This document shows, piece after piece, positions 17,498 through 26,756 of a stretch of DNA of 64,000 bases. How positions within the stretch are numbered: position 1 is the first letter of the stretch; every line of letters begins with the position of its first letter. The DNA is from Acinetobacter sp. NCu2D-2 (GTDB lineage: Bacteria; Pseudomonadota; Gammaproteobacteria; Pseudomonadales; Moraxellaceae), in assembly GCF_001647675.1 (NCBI RefSeq), contig NZ_CP015594.1, positions 1,860,001-1,924,000 of the forward strand, given 5' to 3'. Both the position numbers and the translations under genes were made by a program. The notes under the pieces are model-generated. The model worked only from the letters and a program-made list of their open reading frames with translations. It was not told the origin of the DNA and made no database searches.

Positions 17498-20128
17498 ATG
17501 TTCAAAAAAACCTTCTTTCAAATCCACTGGTTCCTCGGTATCACTGCAGGTTTAATTCTGTCACTGATGGGTGTCACCGGTGCCATCTATTCTTACGAAC
17601 AACAAATTCTAAAATGGATGAATCCAGACAGTTATGTCGTTGAAGTGCAAAATCAAAACAAGTTAAGCCCTGCCGAGCTTTATCAACACTTCACAAAACA
17701 AGATCCAGAAATCAAAATTAATAGTGTCACCATTGCAGCACTGCCTGAACAAGCCAGCACGGTAAATATTGCCAAAGAAGGTGAACGTCGTGGCTATAAC
17801 ATGCTGGTTAACCCCTACACTGCTGAAGTATTGCCTGAAATTAAAGGAAAAAAATTCTTCAAATTTGTCGAGCAACTGCATCGTAATTTAACAGTTGGTC
17901 CTGTCGGCAAGCAGATTACGGGTGCTTGTACCTTAATGCTGCTGTTCTTTGTGTTGTCAGGTTTGTATTTACGCTGGCCGAAACGTCACACCATTAAACA
18001 GTGGTTGATGCTTAAACCACAGTTAAAAGGTCGTAATTTCATTTGGGACCTGCATGCGGTTGTCGGCACTTGGGTGGCCATTTTCTATTTGATTATCGCA
18101 ACGACAGGTTTAACTTGGTCGTATAGCTGGTGGAAAAATGGTTTATACGCTGTACTTGGTGTAGAGCCTCCGAAAGCCCAAATGCAGGGAGAAAAAGGCG
18201 GTAAAGGTGAAAAATCAGGTCCTGGCGATAAGTCTGGTCATTCTGAAAAATCGCATGATAAAGAACATGCGGGTGCTAAATCACATGATGGACAAAAAGG
18301 TCATGGTGAGGAAAAAGGACTGCCTGCCCAACAAATTGATTATGCTTTGAATCAATCATGGACTGCATTTAATCAAAAGTTTGCAACTCACTATTCGTCA
18401 GTCACTTTCAATATCCCTAAGAAACCTGACCATCAAATTGAACTCAGCTTTGTTGATGCCAAAATTCAACACGAACGCGCACGTAATAATGCAAAATTTG
18501 ATTATCAAACTGCAGAATTCAAAGACGTAAAACTATACGAGGATAAAAAGCTCAATGAAAAAATCATGAGCAGCTTATTACCTGTGCATCGCGGTAGCTT
18601 CTTTGGTCCTGTTTACCAATTCTTTGCCATGCTTGCAGCACTTGCAATGCCACTGTTCTTTGTGACAGGTTGGTTATTGTATTTAAAACGTCGTAAGCAA
18701 AAGAAATTAACAGCTGCTGCACGTCAAAATAATGTGGCTGTGACCGTCGATCCAAATGCGAAACCTTGGCTAATTACATATGCTTCACAAACTGGTGTTT
18801 CTGAACAACTTGCTTGGCGCACAGCAACATCTCTTCAAGAAGCAAGACAACCCGTTACAGTAAAATCCGTACAGCATTTAACTGTTGATGATTTAAAGAA
18901 ATTTGAACAAGTTCTATTTATTGCAAGTACCTATGGGACAGGTGAAGCACCTGATCTAGCATCAAGTTTTGCTAAAAAAGTATTAACAACTCAAGTCGAT
19001 TTAAGCCATTTAAGCTATGCCGTACTTGCTTTGGGTTCTAAAGAATATCCAGACACGTTCTGTAGCTTCGGTCATCGTATTGATCAATGGTTAGCTCAAA
19101 ATTCAGCTCAAGCGATGTTCAATACCATTGAAGTGGACAATGCGAATCCTGAACAGATTCAAGCTTGGAATACTGCTCTGACACAAGCAACACAGTTAGA
19201 GCTTAGCACCATGCATATTGATAAAACTTTTGATCAATGGACACTTACTAAACGCGAATTACTAAATGCCAATAGCTTAGGTGCGCCAGCATTTAATATT
19301 GAGTTTAAACTGCCTGAAGGTGCACATTGGCAAGCTGGTGATATTGCTGAAATTCAACCTGCAAATAGCCGTGAGCGAATCGAAGCATTCTTAGCGAAAT
19401 ATGAGCTGAATCCAGATACACAGGTTTTAGGTCAAAGCATTGAAAACTATGTATGGAATCGAGATCTTACGGTTGATGTGCCTAAAACTGCAATTTTAGA
19501 TCAATGGCTTGAACAGTTCCCTGTTCTACCGACACGTGAATATTCAATTGCCAGCGTTCCTGCACAACAAGTTTTACGTTTAGTGGTACGCCAACAATCG
19601 GATGCTCAAGGTCAATTGGGACTCGGTTCAGGCTGGTTAACTGCGCATGCTGAGATTAATGCCGAAGTTGCTTTACGTATTCGCACCAATGAATCGTTCC
19701 ATTTAATTGCAGATAATCGTCCAATTATTTGTATCGGTAATGGTACGGGCATAGCAGGCTTAATGAGTCTATTAAATGCACGTCATCGTTTAGAATATAC
19801 TGACAATTGGCTGATCTTTGGTGAGCGCCAGCGTGAACATGATTTCTTCTATGAAGAAACATTACAAACGTGGCTGCAAATGGGCACCTTAAAACGTCTA
19901 GATCTTGCCTTCTCACGTGATCAGGCTGAAAAAGTCTATGTGCATCATAAACTGCAAGAAAATGCCGAAGAGTTAAAAACATGGATCAATCAAGGTGCTG
20001 TGATCTATGTTTGCGGTAGTATCAATGGTATGGCGAGTGATGTTGACCATGCTCTACGTCAAATTCTTGGCGAAGCACAGCTTGATCAGCTTCGTTTAGA
20101 TGGACGTTATCGCCGTGATGTCTATTAA
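17498..20128 (+). CDS. PepSY-domain membrane flavoreductase (flavodoxin/FNR fusion)
   Basis: An 876-residue fusion protein. The N-terminal half is a PepSY-TM module with four membrane helices (about residues 10-32, 140-158, 183-211 and 371-397). The C-terminal half resembles sulfite-reductase flavoprotein CysJ: a flavodoxin domain (about 424-565, FMN loop YASQTGVSEQLAW), then an FAD-binding domain with TREYSIAS and an NADP domain with GNGTGIAGL and VYVCGS. It would pass electrons from NADPH across the inner membrane. Members of this type act as ferric or ferric-siderophore reductases, which fits the Fur-like site upstream. Residues about 228-277 form a Gly/Lys/His-rich linker with five histidines. 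It is monocistronic. Confidence 0.88.
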   Translation: MFKKTFFQIHWFLGITAGLILSLMGVTGAIYSYEQQILKWMNPDSYVVEVQNQNKLSPAELYQHFTKQDPEIKINSVTIAALPEQASTVNIAKEGERRGYNMLVNPYTAEVLPEIKGKKFFKFVEQLHRNLTVGPVGKQITGACTLMLLFFVLSGLYLRWPKRHTIKQWLMLKPQLKGRNFIWDLHAVVGTWVAIFYLIIATTGLTWSYSWWKNGLYAVLGVEPPKAQMQGEKGGKGEKSGPGDKSGHSEKSHDKEHAGAKSHDGQKGHGEEKGLPAQQIDYALNQSWTAFNQKFATHYSSVTFNIPKKPDHQIELSFVDAKIQHERARNNAKFDYQTAEFKDVKLYEDKKLNEKIMSSLLPVHRGSFFGPVYQFFAMLAALAMPLFFVTGWLLYLKRRKQKKLTAAARQNNVAVTVDPNAKPWLITYASQTGVSEQLAWRTATSLQEARQPVTVKSVQHLTVDDLKKFEQVLFIASTYGTGEAPDLASSFAKKVLTTQVDLSHLSYAVLALGSKEYPDTFCSFGHRIDQWLAQNSAQAMFNTIEVDNANPEQIQAWNTALTQATQLELSTMHIDKTFDQWTLTKRELLNANSLGAPAFNIEFKLPEGAHWQAGDIAEIQPANSRERIEAFLAKYELNPDTQVLGQSIENYVWNRDLTVDVPKTAILDQWLEQFPVLPTREYSIASVPAQQVLRLVVRQQSDAQGQLGLGSGWLTAHAEINAEVALRIRTNESFHLIADNRPIICIGNGTGIAGLMSLLNARHRLEYTDNWLIFGERQREHDFFYEETLQTWLQMGTLKRLDLAFSRDQAEKVYVHHKLQENAEELKTWINQGAVIYVCGSINGMASDVDHALRQILGEAQLDQLRLDGRYRRDVY

Positions 20129-20150
20129 TCCATAAAAATCAAAACCTAAA

Positions 20151-20178
20151 AACCGAGCCATCGTGCTCGGTTTTTTTA
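20151..20178 (+). terminator. Intrinsic terminator
   Basis: CCGAGC and GCTCGG with a six-base loop, followed by seven T residues. Confidence 0.85.
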
Positions 20179-20215
20179 TTTATAATGATTCTAGAAAAAG
20201 GTTCAAGGTTAAAAA

Positions 20216-20998
20216 ATGCTTTATCATCTTAAAAGAATATTCAGTTTAGTAATTGGCTTTGTCTTAGTGACATACAGCCTATGGCTGATGAGTCTTGAAA
20301 AAATGCATTTCGGCATTTTCGTGACATTATTCTTCGGTGTTCTTCTGAGCCTTTATTCTATCTTTTTTAAGAAAATTCAGCTTTGGCACAATTCTTCTAT
20401 TTTAAGAAAAAGAATATGGCAGATCCTTTGGACAGGTATTTGGCTATGGCTGTTTACAGTGGCTGTATTTTTTAGCTACATTCAGTTCAATGCCAAATTT
20501 CAAACTGATCAACAACCACCGCATGCAATTATTGTCTTAGGTGGCGGTGTTGAACGTGCTGAGCCCACTCCAAGCCTAAGAAAACGTTTAGATGCTGCTG
20601 CATATTATGCAAAAAATTATCCATCAACCCTTATGATTGTATCGGGTGGCTTAGTTTCAGGAGAAAGTTATAGTGAAGCATCTGTCATGCATCGATATTT
20701 ATTACAGCAACATTCAAATCTAAAAAATAACATTGAGCAAGAAGATCGCAGTACCAGTACTGCATTAAATTTAAGTTATTCAAAAGACATTTTGAATGCA
20801 AATAGTATTTCGCTCGCGCAACCTATTGCCATTGTAACCAGCGACTTCCACTTATTACGTGCTCAAGCTATTGCAAAACATCAAGGTTACCAACAAATTA
20901 GCTCTGTCAGTGCAGATACCCCACTATATATTCGCTATCATTCATGGTTACGTGAATATTTTGCTTATATGAGTGGTTGGCTACTGAATGAATATTAA
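20216..20998 (+). CDS. DUF218 (YdcF/ElyC-like) membrane protein
   Basis: A 260-residue protein with three N-terminal membrane segments (about residues 8-25, 30-50 and 68-88) and a DUF218 domain facing the periplasm or cytoplasm. Typical DUF218 signatures are AIIVLGGGVERAEPTPSLRKRLDAAAYY, IVSGG, the ED/ST segment EDRSTSTALNLSYS, and IVTSDFHLLRAQAIAKHQG. ElyC, a relative, affects peptidoglycan synthesis at low temperature; the role here is unproven. The gene starts shortly after a terminator and is therefore likely monocistronic. Confidence 0.85.
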   Translation: MLYHLKRIFSLVIGFVLVTYSLWLMSLEKMHFGIFVTLFFGVLLSLYSIFFKKIQLWHNSSILRKRIWQILWTGIWLWLFTVAVFFSYIQFNAKFQTDQQPPHAIIVLGGGVERAEPTPSLRKRLDAAAYYAKNYPSTLMIVSGGLVSGESYSEASVMHRYLLQQHSNLKNNIEQEDRSTSTALNLSYSKDILNANSISLAQPIAIVTSDFHLLRAQAIAKHQGYQQISSVSADTPLYIRYHSWLREYFAYMSGWLLNEY

Positions 20999-21011
20999 TG
21001 GTTAAAGCGCA

Positions 21012-21482
21012 TTAAGAATTCAGACGAATCTGGCGTGGCAGTGGTATGGCAGCATTTTTAAATAGCTCAGGTTTTTGAACATAAATCTGATAAAGATAAT
21101 TTTTGATATCTAAGAGAAATTTTTCTGGTGCAACCAAGATATTCTGCCCTTCAGGCGTCAAGTCTAAAGACAATGTGGTGTTCTCTTGACGTAAAAAGGG
21201 AATCACTTTTTCCACAAAATCTTTTAAGGTAATTTCCTGAACTTCGTATTTTTCCCAGTTATCTTTTATCAGTAACTTTGCAAGCCCCTTACTTTGCCAC
21301 GTTGCAAATGCTTTTTGGCCAGTAGGTGTTGCACAAAGTGCCCATCCATCTTGATATAAGGCATAAATACTGGCTTGAGCCACGATAGTTTCAATAAACG
21401 ATTTGTAGACTTGGAGTGGATCGTAAGCGGAATTTTGAGTTTTAGACGCAGCCTTGCGTTGATATGGATTTCTCATGACCAT
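21012..21482 (-). CDS. DUF2750-like protein
   Basis: A 156-residue soluble protein. The segment SFIETIVAQASIYALYQDGWALC, followed by a G-x-x-A-F-A-T-W-x-S-x-x-x-A pattern and a hydrophobic C-terminal helix pair, resembles the DUF2750 family, whose function is unknown. Two in-frame ATG codons lie at 21480-21482 and 21474-21476, neither with a strong ribosome binding site. Its start is only 67 bases past the last tRNA of the upstream array with no clear terminator between, so read-through from the tRNA promoter is possible. Confidence 0.7.
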   Translation of the reverse strand: MVMRNPYQRKAASKTQNSAYDPLQVYKSFIETIVAQASIYALYQDGWALCATPTGQKAFATWQSKGLAKLLIKDNWEKYEVQEITLKDFVEKVIPFLRQENTTLSLDLTPEGQNILVAPEKFLLDIKNYLYQIYVQKPELFKNAAIPLPRQIRLNS

Positions 21483-21549
21483 GAAATCTTAAAATTATTA
21501 TAGTGATTGGATTCTATGGAATATTGAGATTTTAAGCAAGAAGAGAATA

Positions 21550-21625
21550 TGGTGGGCGCTGACGGGATCGAACCGCCGACATTCTGCTTGTAAGGCAGAC
21601 GCTCTACCAACTGAGCTAAGCGCCC
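21550..21625 (-). tRNA. tRNA-Val (anticodon TAC)
   Basis: A complete 76-base cloverleaf with encoded CCA end. The acceptor stem is GGGCGCT/AGCGCCC, D-loop AGCTCAGTTGGTAGAGC, anticodon loop CTTACAA and T-arm GGTTCGATCCC. It is the last of eight tRNAs in the transcript. Confidence 0.97.
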
Positions 21626-21711
21626 TGAGTAATAAAAACAACGCTGTTGTTTTTATGACGCAAGAAAGAAATCTTGCTTGAAACACATTTTTCATATCAG
21701 GGAATGAAAAA

Positions 21712-21788
21712 TGGCGCAGCGGACGGGACTCGAACCCGCGACCCCCGGCGTGACAGGCCGGTATTCTAACCAACTGAACTACCGCTGC
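21712..21788 (-). tRNA. tRNA-Asp (anticodon GTC)
   Basis: A complete 77-base cloverleaf with encoded CCA. The acceptor stem is GCAGCGG/CCGCTGC, anticodon loop CTGTCAC and T-arm GGGTTCGAGTCCC. Confidence 0.97.
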
Positions 21789-21813
21789 ATCGCTGATATA
21801 TCTATAAAAGATA

Positions 21814-21889
21814 TGGTGGGCGCTGACGGGATCGAACCGCCGACATTCTGCTTGTAAGGCAGACGCTCTACCAACTGAGCTAAGCGCCC
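21814..21889 (-). tRNA. tRNA-Val (anticodon TAC)
   Basis: By eye identical to the other three valine copies of this array; only the spacers differ. Confidence 0.97.
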
Positions 21890-21920
21890 TTAAAGGGTCA
21901 AACTGTTTTGATTCTTAGGA

Positions 21921-21997
21921 TGGCGCAGCGGACGGGACTCGAACCCGCGACCCCCGGCGTGACAGGCCGGTATTCTAACCAACTGAACTACCGCTGC
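21921..21997 (-). tRNA. tRNA-Asp (anticodon GTC)
   Basis: By eye identical to the other three aspartate copies of this array, with encoded CCA. Confidence 0.97.
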
Positions 21998-22010
21998 ATC
22001 ACAAAAAATC

Positions 22011-22086
22011 TGGTGGGCGCTGACGGGATCGAACCGCCGACATTCTGCTTGTAAGGCAGACGCTCTACCAACTGAGCTAAGCGCCC
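22011..22086 (-). tRNA. tRNA-Val (anticodon TAC)
   Basis: Complete cloverleaf with CTTACAA anticodon loop, separated from the preceding aspartate copy by 13 bases. Confidence 0.97.
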
Positions 22087-22107
22087 TCAAAAGGTCTACT
22101 ATGTAAA

Positions 22108-22184
22108 TGGCGCAGCGGACGGGACTCGAACCCGCGACCCCCGGCGTGACAGGCCGGTATTCTAACCAACTGAACTACCGCTGC
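22108..22184 (-). tRNA. tRNA-Asp (anticodon GTC)
   Basis: Complete cloverleaf with CTGTCAC anticodon loop. In transcription order it directly follows another aspartate tRNA, breaking the strict alternation. Confidence 0.97.
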
Positions 22185-22233
22185 ATCTACACAATGTCGC
22201 TATTGTGGCAAACGATTTATTAAGAACTTAAAG

Positions 22234-22310
22234 TGGCGCAGCGGACGGGACTCGAACCCGCGACCCCCGGCGTGACAGGCCGGTATTCTAACCAACTGAA
22301 CTACCGCTGC
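22234..22310 (-). tRNA. tRNA-Asp (anticodon GTC)
   Basis: Complete cloverleaf with encoded CCA; second tRNA in the transcript. Confidence 0.97.
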
Positions 22311-22340
22311 ACTATAAGTGTCTCAACTTTGAAAGAAGCT

Positions 22341-22416
22341 TGGTGGGCGCTGACGGGATCGAACCGCCGACATTCTGCTTGTAAGGCAGACGCTCTACCA
22401 ACTGAGCTAAGCGCCC
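22341..22416 (-). tRNA. tRNA-Val (anticodon TAC)
   Basis: Complete cloverleaf; first tRNA of the transcript, 32 bases downstream of the -10 hexamer. Confidence 0.97.
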
Positions 22417-22448
22417 TTTCAAATCGACTTCATCGCTTGATGAGGTGC

Positions 22449-22476
22449 ATTATAGAGAATCCTGACCGAGTGTCAA
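22449..22476 (-). promoter_or_regulatory. Near-consensus sigma-70 promoter of the tRNA array
   Basis: Read on the minus strand, TTGACA and TATAAT are both perfect consensus hexamers, separated by 16 bases. The region after the -10 contains GCACCTC, a discriminator-like stretch as at stable-RNA promoters. The strength fits the need for high tRNA output. Confidence 0.85.
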
Positions 22477-22836
22477 ACGCTTTTCTAACTGTTTTCCACA
22501 TTTTAAGTTCGAGTGATTAAAAAATAAGTCGATTGTTAAAAAAAACAACACTTTTTGTATATTTTTTAAGTTTATACCTTAAAATAAATGAAAATATTCT
22601 ATATTTATTTTCATAAAAAACTTGCATGATCCATTAAACAAATCATTAGCATATTGATTTTGCTTAAATAATATACATATTTAATTTTCCACAGAGATTT
22701 TGATGCTATAGATCTTCCATCTGTGCGCTTTTAAATAACATCCATCACTTACAACGCTGCGTTTTAACTTTAATAGCAAATCACAAAAGTTGAAAAAGAT
22801 CAGAAAGGCGATCTGTCTTCCCTTTATTCGAAGTTT
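22477..22836. other. AT-rich intergenic region
   Basis: About 360 bases of very AT-rich DNA upstream of the tRNA promoter, which could act as an UP-type or flexible region. No gene or strong terminator is visible. Confidence 0.45.
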
Positions 22837-23343
22837 TTAATACTCAATTGCATGTTCTGAAATATAAACCAAGGCTTTTTCAGGAATCATGTCGAATAGC
22901 TCAACAATGTCTGTATTACGCATGCGGATACAGCCATGCGACATCGGCTCGCCCATGGGTTCAGAATCTGGTGTGCCATGTATATAGATATAACGGTTAT
23001 AACTGTCACATCCTTCACCTTGATTAAAACCTGGTTCTAAACCGCCAAGGCGTAAGATCCGGGTCAAAATCCAATCGCGATCAGGAAATTCAGATGCTAA
23101 ATCTTGATCATAAATTTCACCTGTTGCTTGTCTGGCAATAAAAACGCTATTGATTGGCGCATTTTCGCCAAACTTTTCAGCAATTTCATGAAAACCACGT
23201 GGTGTTTTGCCACTATTCTCTATTTCACCAATGCCGTTTTTACCTGTAGAAATGGCATAGACTTTTTTAAGTTTGGGTAAGATCAATTGTTGTTGGGCTA
23301 AATCAATCCAAATCTCGGCTTGATGAATATCGTATTGGCTCAT
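22837..23343 (-). CDS. elsL: Cytoplasmic YkuD-domain L,D-carboxypeptidase (ElsL/LdtK type)
   Basis: A 168-residue YkuD-fold enzyme. The catalytic signature is complete: His122 in IYIHGTP, and SHGCIRMR with His136, the nucleophile Cys138 and Arg140. No signal peptide or membrane segment is present, unlike periplasmic L,D-transpeptidases. This and the location beside dapE match the Acinetobacter baumannii protein ElsL (earlier LdtK), reported as a cytoplasmic L,D-carboxypeptidase that trims recycled tetrapeptides to tripeptides and supports sidewall growth. The symbol rests on that recollection and synteny. It lies four bases after the DUF454 gene, so the two form an operon. Confidence 0.8.
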   Translation of the reverse strand: MSQYDIHQAEIWIDLAQQQLILPKLKKVYAISTGKNGIGEIENSGKTPRGFHEIAEKFGENAPINSVFIARQATGEIYDQDLASEFPDRDWILTRILRLGGLEPGFNQGEGCDSYNRYIYIHGTPDSEPMGEPMSHGCIRMRNTDIVELFDMIPEKALVYISEHAIEY

Positions 23344-23347
23344 GATT

Positions 23348-23749
23348 CTATTCTTTGTTTTCCTGTGCGGATTCAGGCTGAATAACAGGTATTTGAGGTT
23401 CAGGTCGGCGCCATAACCATATAGCTACGATCAGCATGGTGAGATCAGTAAAGATTTTTACAGCAAGCGGTGCATTGGTAAACAGCATGATAATGCCACT
23501 GATGAACATCATGCTTGAGGCAATGACCTTTGCTTTACGCGGTACTGTGCCGTTTTCACGCCATGCACGTAAAGTTGGTCCGTATTTAGGGTGATTGAGT
23601 AACCACGCATCCATCTGTGGCCATCCTTTTGATGCCGCCCATGCAGCAAGAATAAGAAATACCGTTGTTGGCATACCTGGCAGCAAGGCACCGATAAAGC
23701 CAAGTAATACAAAAAGTACTACTAAACTTCGCCAAAACAACGTTTTCAT
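23348..23749 (-). CDS. DUF454 (YbaN-like) inner-membrane protein
   Basis: A 133-residue membrane protein with the YbaN/DUF454 layout: a first helix pair ending in GFIGALLPGMPTTVFLILAAWAASKG, a hydrophilic W/H-N-x-x-YG-x-x-L-R-x-W-x-x-x-G segment, and a second helix pair. The ATG at 23747-23749 is preferred to upstream in-frame starts because GGGGTG precedes it and the encoded MKTLFWRS fits the family. It is the first gene of a two-gene unit with the YkuD enzyme. Function unknown. Confidence 0.88.
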   Translation of the reverse strand: MKTLFWRSLVVLFVLLGFIGALLPGMPTTVFLILAAWAASKGWPQMDAWLLNHPKYGPTLRAWRENGTVPRKAKVIASSMMFISGIIMLFTNAPLAVKIFTDLTMLIVAIWLWRRPEPQIPVIQPESAQENKE

Positions 23750-23836
23750 ACAAACACCCCAAATTTCGAATGAATGTAGTATAAAGTGTTTTGCAATCTT
23801 GCGTTGTATATAAACCAATTCTATACAGGATGCCTT

Positions 23837-24694
23837 ATGCCCTTTTCACCGTTAAATACCAACCTATATGAAAAGTGGCAAAACTATCAGCATCCTTTGG
23901 TTCGACAACTTGCTTTTGCTGTCGGCAGTCCGAATATCCTGTCTCAGCTCCCTGACGAGCTTGAAATTATTCATCCTTTCCAACTTCATGATGATCAAAC
24001 ATGGCAAAAGCATTTAGAAAATTATCACCCTCGCCTGATTGAATTAGACCAAAACCCAACCGAATTGATTGAATTCGTCAGTCGGCTTAAAAGTACCCGC
24101 TTAGGACTTCGTTTTGAAATGCTGGTGTGGTTTTGGTTATTAGATGCTAAATATCACCCCTATCAGCTACTTGGTCACAGTATTCAAAAAATTGATGGAC
24201 CAAAAACTTTGGGCGAACTCGATTTTGTTTTATTAAATGCCGAAACTCATCAGATTGAACATTGGGAAGTGGCGCTTAAATATTATTTAGCTGAAGCGGA
24301 TTTGAGCTTAGCCAATTGGTATGGCTTAAATCGTAGCGATACACTCAATCGAAAATTAAAACACTTTACCCAAAAGCAATTCCAATTTCAGGAAGCTTTA
24401 GGTCATCATATTCAACAACGTTATTGCATGATTAAAGGACAGTTATACCTTCCCCAGCATCAAGTTTTAGATAACATTCCGAATTGGATCAACCCAAATA
24501 GACGAATTGGATGCTGGGGTAAGCAAATCTTTAAGCCTGAGCAAGGCTATTATCGCTTACAGCGCCATGAATGGATTTATCCTGAAGCACAGCCAAGTAG
24601 TCAGCCTGCCACTTGGTGGACAGATGGTTTGTACAAACACCAAGATCACAATGACTTTTATATGTTCCGTCAACCGCATTTAATTCATATTTAA
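23837..24694 (+). CDS. DUF1853 family protein
   Basis: A 285-residue soluble protein with the DUF1853 pattern: LVRQLAFAVGSPNIL near the N-terminus, RLGLRFEMLVWFWLL, GELDFVLLN and HWEVALKYYLAEAD. The E-x-D-x-V and E-V-A-x-K-x-Y spacing resembles a PD-(D/E)xK nuclease core, which is an inference. The ATG at 23837 has AGGA six bases upstream and is preferred to an upstream start. It is divergent from the DUF454/YkuD pair across a short spacer. Confidence 0.85.
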   Translation: MPFSPLNTNLYEKWQNYQHPLVRQLAFAVGSPNILSQLPDELEIIHPFQLHDDQTWQKHLENYHPRLIELDQNPTELIEFVSRLKSTRLGLRFEMLVWFWLLDAKYHPYQLLGHSIQKIDGPKTLGELDFVLLNAETHQIEHWEVALKYYLAEADLSLANWYGLNRSDTLNRKLKHFTQKQFQFQEALGHHIQQRYCMIKGQLYLPQHQVLDNIPNWINPNRRIGCWGKQIFKPEQGYYRLQRHEWIYPEAQPSSQPATWWTDGLYKHQDHNDFYMFRQPHLIHI

Positions 24695-24825
24695 GCAACA
24701 ACGATTAGATGAATATTACATTTATTAACCGAAGCACAATGAAAACCACATATTTTTTATGACGTATATTTTTTAATCTAAGTCCACATCATAATAATTT
24801 TATTATTGATAACACGGAGATGATG

Positions 24826-24975
24826 ATGACAAAAATTCTAGCTGCTTCTTTAGCATTGGCTTTCGTATTAACTGGATGTAACACTGTAAAAGGTGTTGGT
24901 AAAGACGTTTCTAAAGCAGGTGAAGCTGTCACAGGTACTGCTGAAAAAACTTCTGAAGAAATTCGCCGCAATTAA
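24826..24975 (+). CDS. Entericidin-like small lipoprotein
   Basis: A 49-residue lipoprotein precursor. The signal peptide ends in VLTGC and is followed by NTVKGVGKDVSKAGEAV, the glycine/valine/lysine pattern of the entericidin A/B (EcnAB) family. Three ATG codons stand in a row at 24820-24828; the third is preferred because GGAG lies seven bases before it. Mature size is about 30 residues, membrane-anchored. In enteric bacteria the A and B forms act as antidote and toxin; only one copy is present here, so a toxin role should not be assumed. Confidence 0.85.
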   Translation: MTKILAASLALAFVLTGCNTVKGVGKDVSKAGEAVTGTAEKTSEEIRRN

Positions 24976-24999
24976 TTTGATTGTTGCAAATTAAAAGAG

Positions 25000-25023
25000 C
25001 CCTATTTTAAATAGGGTTTTTTT
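25000..25023 (+). terminator. Intrinsic terminator
   Basis: CCCTAT and ATAGGG with a five-base loop, followed by seven T residues, closing the entericidin-like gene. Confidence 0.8.
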
Positions 25024-25094
25024 ACGTTTAATGCTCACATCTTGCTGAAGATTCGCCTATTATAGTGCCGATAATATTATCGATTTACGAATGA

Positions 25095-26234
<1,140 letters not shown>

Positions 26235-26248
26235 TCACAGTACAAAAG

Positions 26249-26278
26249 AAAAAAGGAACGCAATGTGTTCCTTTTTTA
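26249..26278. terminator. Bidirectional intrinsic terminator
   Basis: GGAAC and GTTCC form a stem flanked by A- and T-runs between the convergent dapE and Pil-Chp operons. Confidence 0.8.
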
Positions 26279-26294
26279 CGTCAATTATCGCTGT

Positions 26295-26753
26295 TTAGGC
26301 GCGTAGTGTAGATTCAATATAATCCATATTTGGAATATGGTAGACCTGATCTGCCATACGTACATATTGGAACACAGCAGAATCCTTAATTTCTAAATCA
26401 GCATCTACTACTTCAGAAATACGGATACGAATTGTTTTCGGCATTTCATTACACATCAAAGCGAAACGCTGTGAACTTTCATCCCCTTCAATCACCAACG
26501 CTACACCATTTTTCTGATCAGGTGCACTGACAGAATACACAGGCAGCATCGCTTCATGCCATTCCACTGTTTTTACCTGCGTTTCACTATCGAGTGCAGA
26601 CAAGACAATATTTTGGGGCAGCAACATGGGTTCTTTGTCATGGCATTCAATAATATAAGCATCAATGAATCCAGTAGAAACCGTAATTAGATGCTGTAGT
26701 TCTTGCTGACTAATTTTGTCTTTAGCGGCTGTAGATACGATATTTTGACTCAT
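26295..26753 (-). CDS. chpC: ChpC-like CheW-type adaptor
   Basis: A 152-residue protein with weak CheW-like features: ITVSTGFIDAYIIECHDKEPMLLPQNIVLSAL, VEWHEAMLPVYSV and GVALVIEGDESSQRFALMCNEMP fit the paired beta-barrels of the CheW fold. Its place three bases after chpA, as the last gene of the operon, matches ChpC of the Pseudomonas Pil-Chp cluster. It would link a receptor, possibly PilJ, to the ChpA kinase. The assignment rests on fold-like patterns and position rather than strong motifs. Confidence 0.7.
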   Translation of the reverse strand: MSQNIVSTAAKDKISQQELQHLITVSTGFIDAYIIECHDKEPMLLPQNIVLSALDSETQVKTVEWHEAMLPVYSVSAPDQKNGVALVIEGDESSQRFALMCNEMPKTIRIRISEVVDADLEIKDSAVFQYVRMADQVYHIPNMDYIESTLRA

Positions 26754-26756
26754 ACA

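Noticed and set aside
21550..22416. Regularly spaced identical repeats that could suggest a CRISPR array
   Set aside because: The repeats are 76-77 bases, fold as complete tRNAs with CCA ends, and alternate between two kinds. No cas gene is present.
21550..22416. tRNA cluster as an integration site for a genomic island
   Set aside because: No integrase, transposase, direct repeat of a tRNA 3' end outside the array, or foreign-looking gene block is adjacent.
21498..22520. Protein-like frames across the tRNA array, such as ones containing RRALSSVGRASALQAECRRFDP or GLEPATPGV
   Set aside because: These are translations of the tRNA genes themselves or their antisense, a known source of false annotations. 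The tRNA cloverleaves explain the DNA fully.
24826..24975. Entericidin toxin-antidote pair
   Set aside because: Only one small lipoprotein gene is present, so a paired toxin/antitoxin locus is not supported.
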